From assembly GCA_018716365.1 (NCBI GenBank), contig DVKA01000239.1, positions 1 through 6,171 on the forward strand: a DNA stretch of 6,171 nt, given 5' to 3'. The stretch comes from Candidatus Caccocola faecipullorum. Lineage in GTDB: Bacteria > Synergistota > Synergistia > Synergistales > Synergistaceae. A program made the translations under genes and the position numbers. The notes below the pieces were generated by a model that saw only the letters and a program-made list of their open reading frames with translations, was not told the DNA's origin and ran no database searches. Position 1 is the first letter of the stretch; every line of letters begins with the position of its first letter. This document shows, piece by piece, positions 5,365-6,171 of the stretch.

Positions 5365-6120
5365 CTATCTTGCGAGGCCGGCGAATTTCTGTTCGAATAA
5401 ATTTGACGACGGCACGATGCAGCCTATTTGGACAAGCGCGTTTATCGTGTGCTGAAGATGCTTCTCCGAACACAGCTCGGCGCCGTGAACGTCTCCCTCT
5501 TTTATTCTGTTATAAAGCTCCACATGTTCGCGGTACGCGACGAAACGTCCGCCCTCCGCCGACGGCGGGGTGTTAATCCGCATCATGGACATTCCCTGTT
5601 CTATCGCCGTGATGACGCTCTCGTAGATGCGCGACAGATATGCGTTGTCCGTGGCGTCTATGATGATCGTGTGGAGCGCGGTGTTCCAGTAAGCGCCCTT
5701 ATCCGCCGCCTCCTGTCCCGACTGCTCGGAGAGCTCCTTCATATGCTCCAGACAGGCGCGCATCTTTTCGAGATCCTTCTCGCTGCGCCGGTACGCCGCG
5801 ATGCCCGTCGCGATAGGCTCGATTATCTGGCGGACCTCCATAGCGCGCGAGAGTATATCCGCCGGCCATCCGTGTACCTTCTGCAACATCGTCCTCGCTG
5901 CGTTTTCTTCGTGCGACGAAAGAAAAATACCCTGTCTGTCCCTGATGTCGACGACGCCCATCGCGTCGAGCGCAATCAGCCCTTCACGGAGAACGGGACG
6001 CGTTTCGCCGAGCACCTCGGCAAGTTGCCTTTCAGGAAGCAGCTTGTTGTTCGAGACGATGTCGCCGCTCTTTATTTTTTCCAGTAATTTCTCAATGACC
6101 TGCTTACGCTTCTCATTCAT
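5365..6120 (-). CDS. FadR-subfamily GntR transcriptional regulator with FCD ligand-binding domain
   Basis: This 251-residue protein has an N-terminal winged helix of the GntR family (about residues 5-68), seen in LLPERQLAEVLG (27-38), the recognition-helix region RPVLREGL (41-48) and the wing RDRQGIF (60-66). A C-terminal all-helical FCD domain (about 90-228) follows, with the typical VRQIIEP (96-102). FCD domains commonly bind a metal and an organic acid through an Asp and three His. Here the matching residues are Asn146, His150 (NTALH), His199 (REHVELY) and His221 (SEKHLQH), so the usual Asp is Asn. The regulator most likely acts as a repressor released by a carboxylate ligand, the common mode in this subfamily. 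Its neighbours point to control of this locus, including its own transcript with the LarA-like gene downstream. The frame allows a TTG at 6123, but the ATG at 6120 with GGAGGT complementary to 6129-6134 is preferred. The family is certain; ligand and targets are inferred. Confidence 0.93.
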   Translation of the reverse strand: MNEKRKQVIEKLLEKIKSGDIVSNNKLLPERQLAEVLGETRPVLREGLIALDAMGVVDIRDRQGIFLSSHEENAARTMLQKVHGWPADILSRAMEVRQIIEPIATGIAAYRRSEKDLEKMRACLEHMKELSEQSGQEAADKGAYWNTALHTIIIDATDNAYLSRIYESVITAIEQGMSMMRINTPPSAEGGRFVAYREHVELYNRIKEGDVHGAELCSEKHLQHTINALVQIGCIVPSSNLFEQKFAGLAR

Positions 6121-6128
6121 CAAGAAAT

Positions 6129-6134
6129 ACCTCC
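6129..6134 (-). promoter_or_regulatory. Ribosome binding site of the GntR regulator gene
   Basis: The minus strand reads GGAGGT here, 8 bases before the ATG at 6120 and 5 bases before the alternative TTG at 6123. Both spacings are workable, but the better start codon and spacing favour the ATG. The remaining upstream bases to 6171 are A/T-rich and hold no clear promoter before the window ends. Confidence 0.7.
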
Positions 6135-6171
6135 AACAGATTATTTTTTTATTGCTTATCGCCTGTACGAC

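Noticed and set aside
5428..6087. 219-codon plus-strand frame opposite the GntR regulator
   Set aside because: It is a shadow of the regulator reading frame, with Arg-rich composition and no family signature.
6121..6123. TTG start for the regulator gene
   Set aside because: The adjacent in-frame ATG has a good ribosome binding site spacing and is the more usual start. The difference is one residue.

Overview
The window carries five protein genes and looks like one compact catabolic locus for a small hydroxy acid or sugar acid. The DNA is GC-rich with GC-rich third codon positions, but it uses the Ile codon ATA often and has strong GGAGG-type ribosome binding sites. Together with the gene set (DapA-superfamily lyase, NhaC-family antiporter, LarA-like/DUF2088 proteins, FCD-type GntR regulator), this suggests an anaerobic, amino-acid- or organic-acid-fermenting bacterium. 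Synergistota (Cloacibacillus-like) is my best guess. It rests on general resemblance and no search was done.

Layout. Positions 1-154 are a leader with a near-palindrome, an inverted repeat and an orphan Shine-Dalgarno-like sequence. Three plus-strand genes follow: a DapA/NanA-superfamily Schiff-base lyase (155-1060), an NhaC-family antiporter (1136-2647) and a LarA-like racemase/epimerase-family protein (2749-3936). A GC-rich hairpin without a T-tract lies between the first two. A strong intrinsic terminator lies between the antiporter and the LarA-like gene. On the minus strand, a FadR/FCD-type GntR regulator (5365-6120) lies upstream of a second LarA-like paralogue (about 4029-5264), and the two are probably co-transcribed. 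The LarA-like genes converge on a bidirectional terminator (3974-4020), next to a perfect 22-base all-GC palindrome.

How the genes may work together (inference): the NhaC-family carrier would move a hydroxycarboxylate, or exchange one against Na+/H+. The two LarA-like proteins would invert hydroxy-bearing stereocentres. The DapA-like enzyme would cleave or dehydrate a 2-oxo acid, probably releasing pyruvate. The GntR regulator would sense the substrate. Both LarA-like proteins keep His and Lys residues that match the cofactor/nickel-binding and catalytic positions of lactate racemase. They lack the residues I place at its lactate-binding positions, so a substrate other than lactate is likely. 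No nickel-pincer cofactor synthesis genes (larB, larC, larE) and no dehydratase or dehydrogenase lie in the window.
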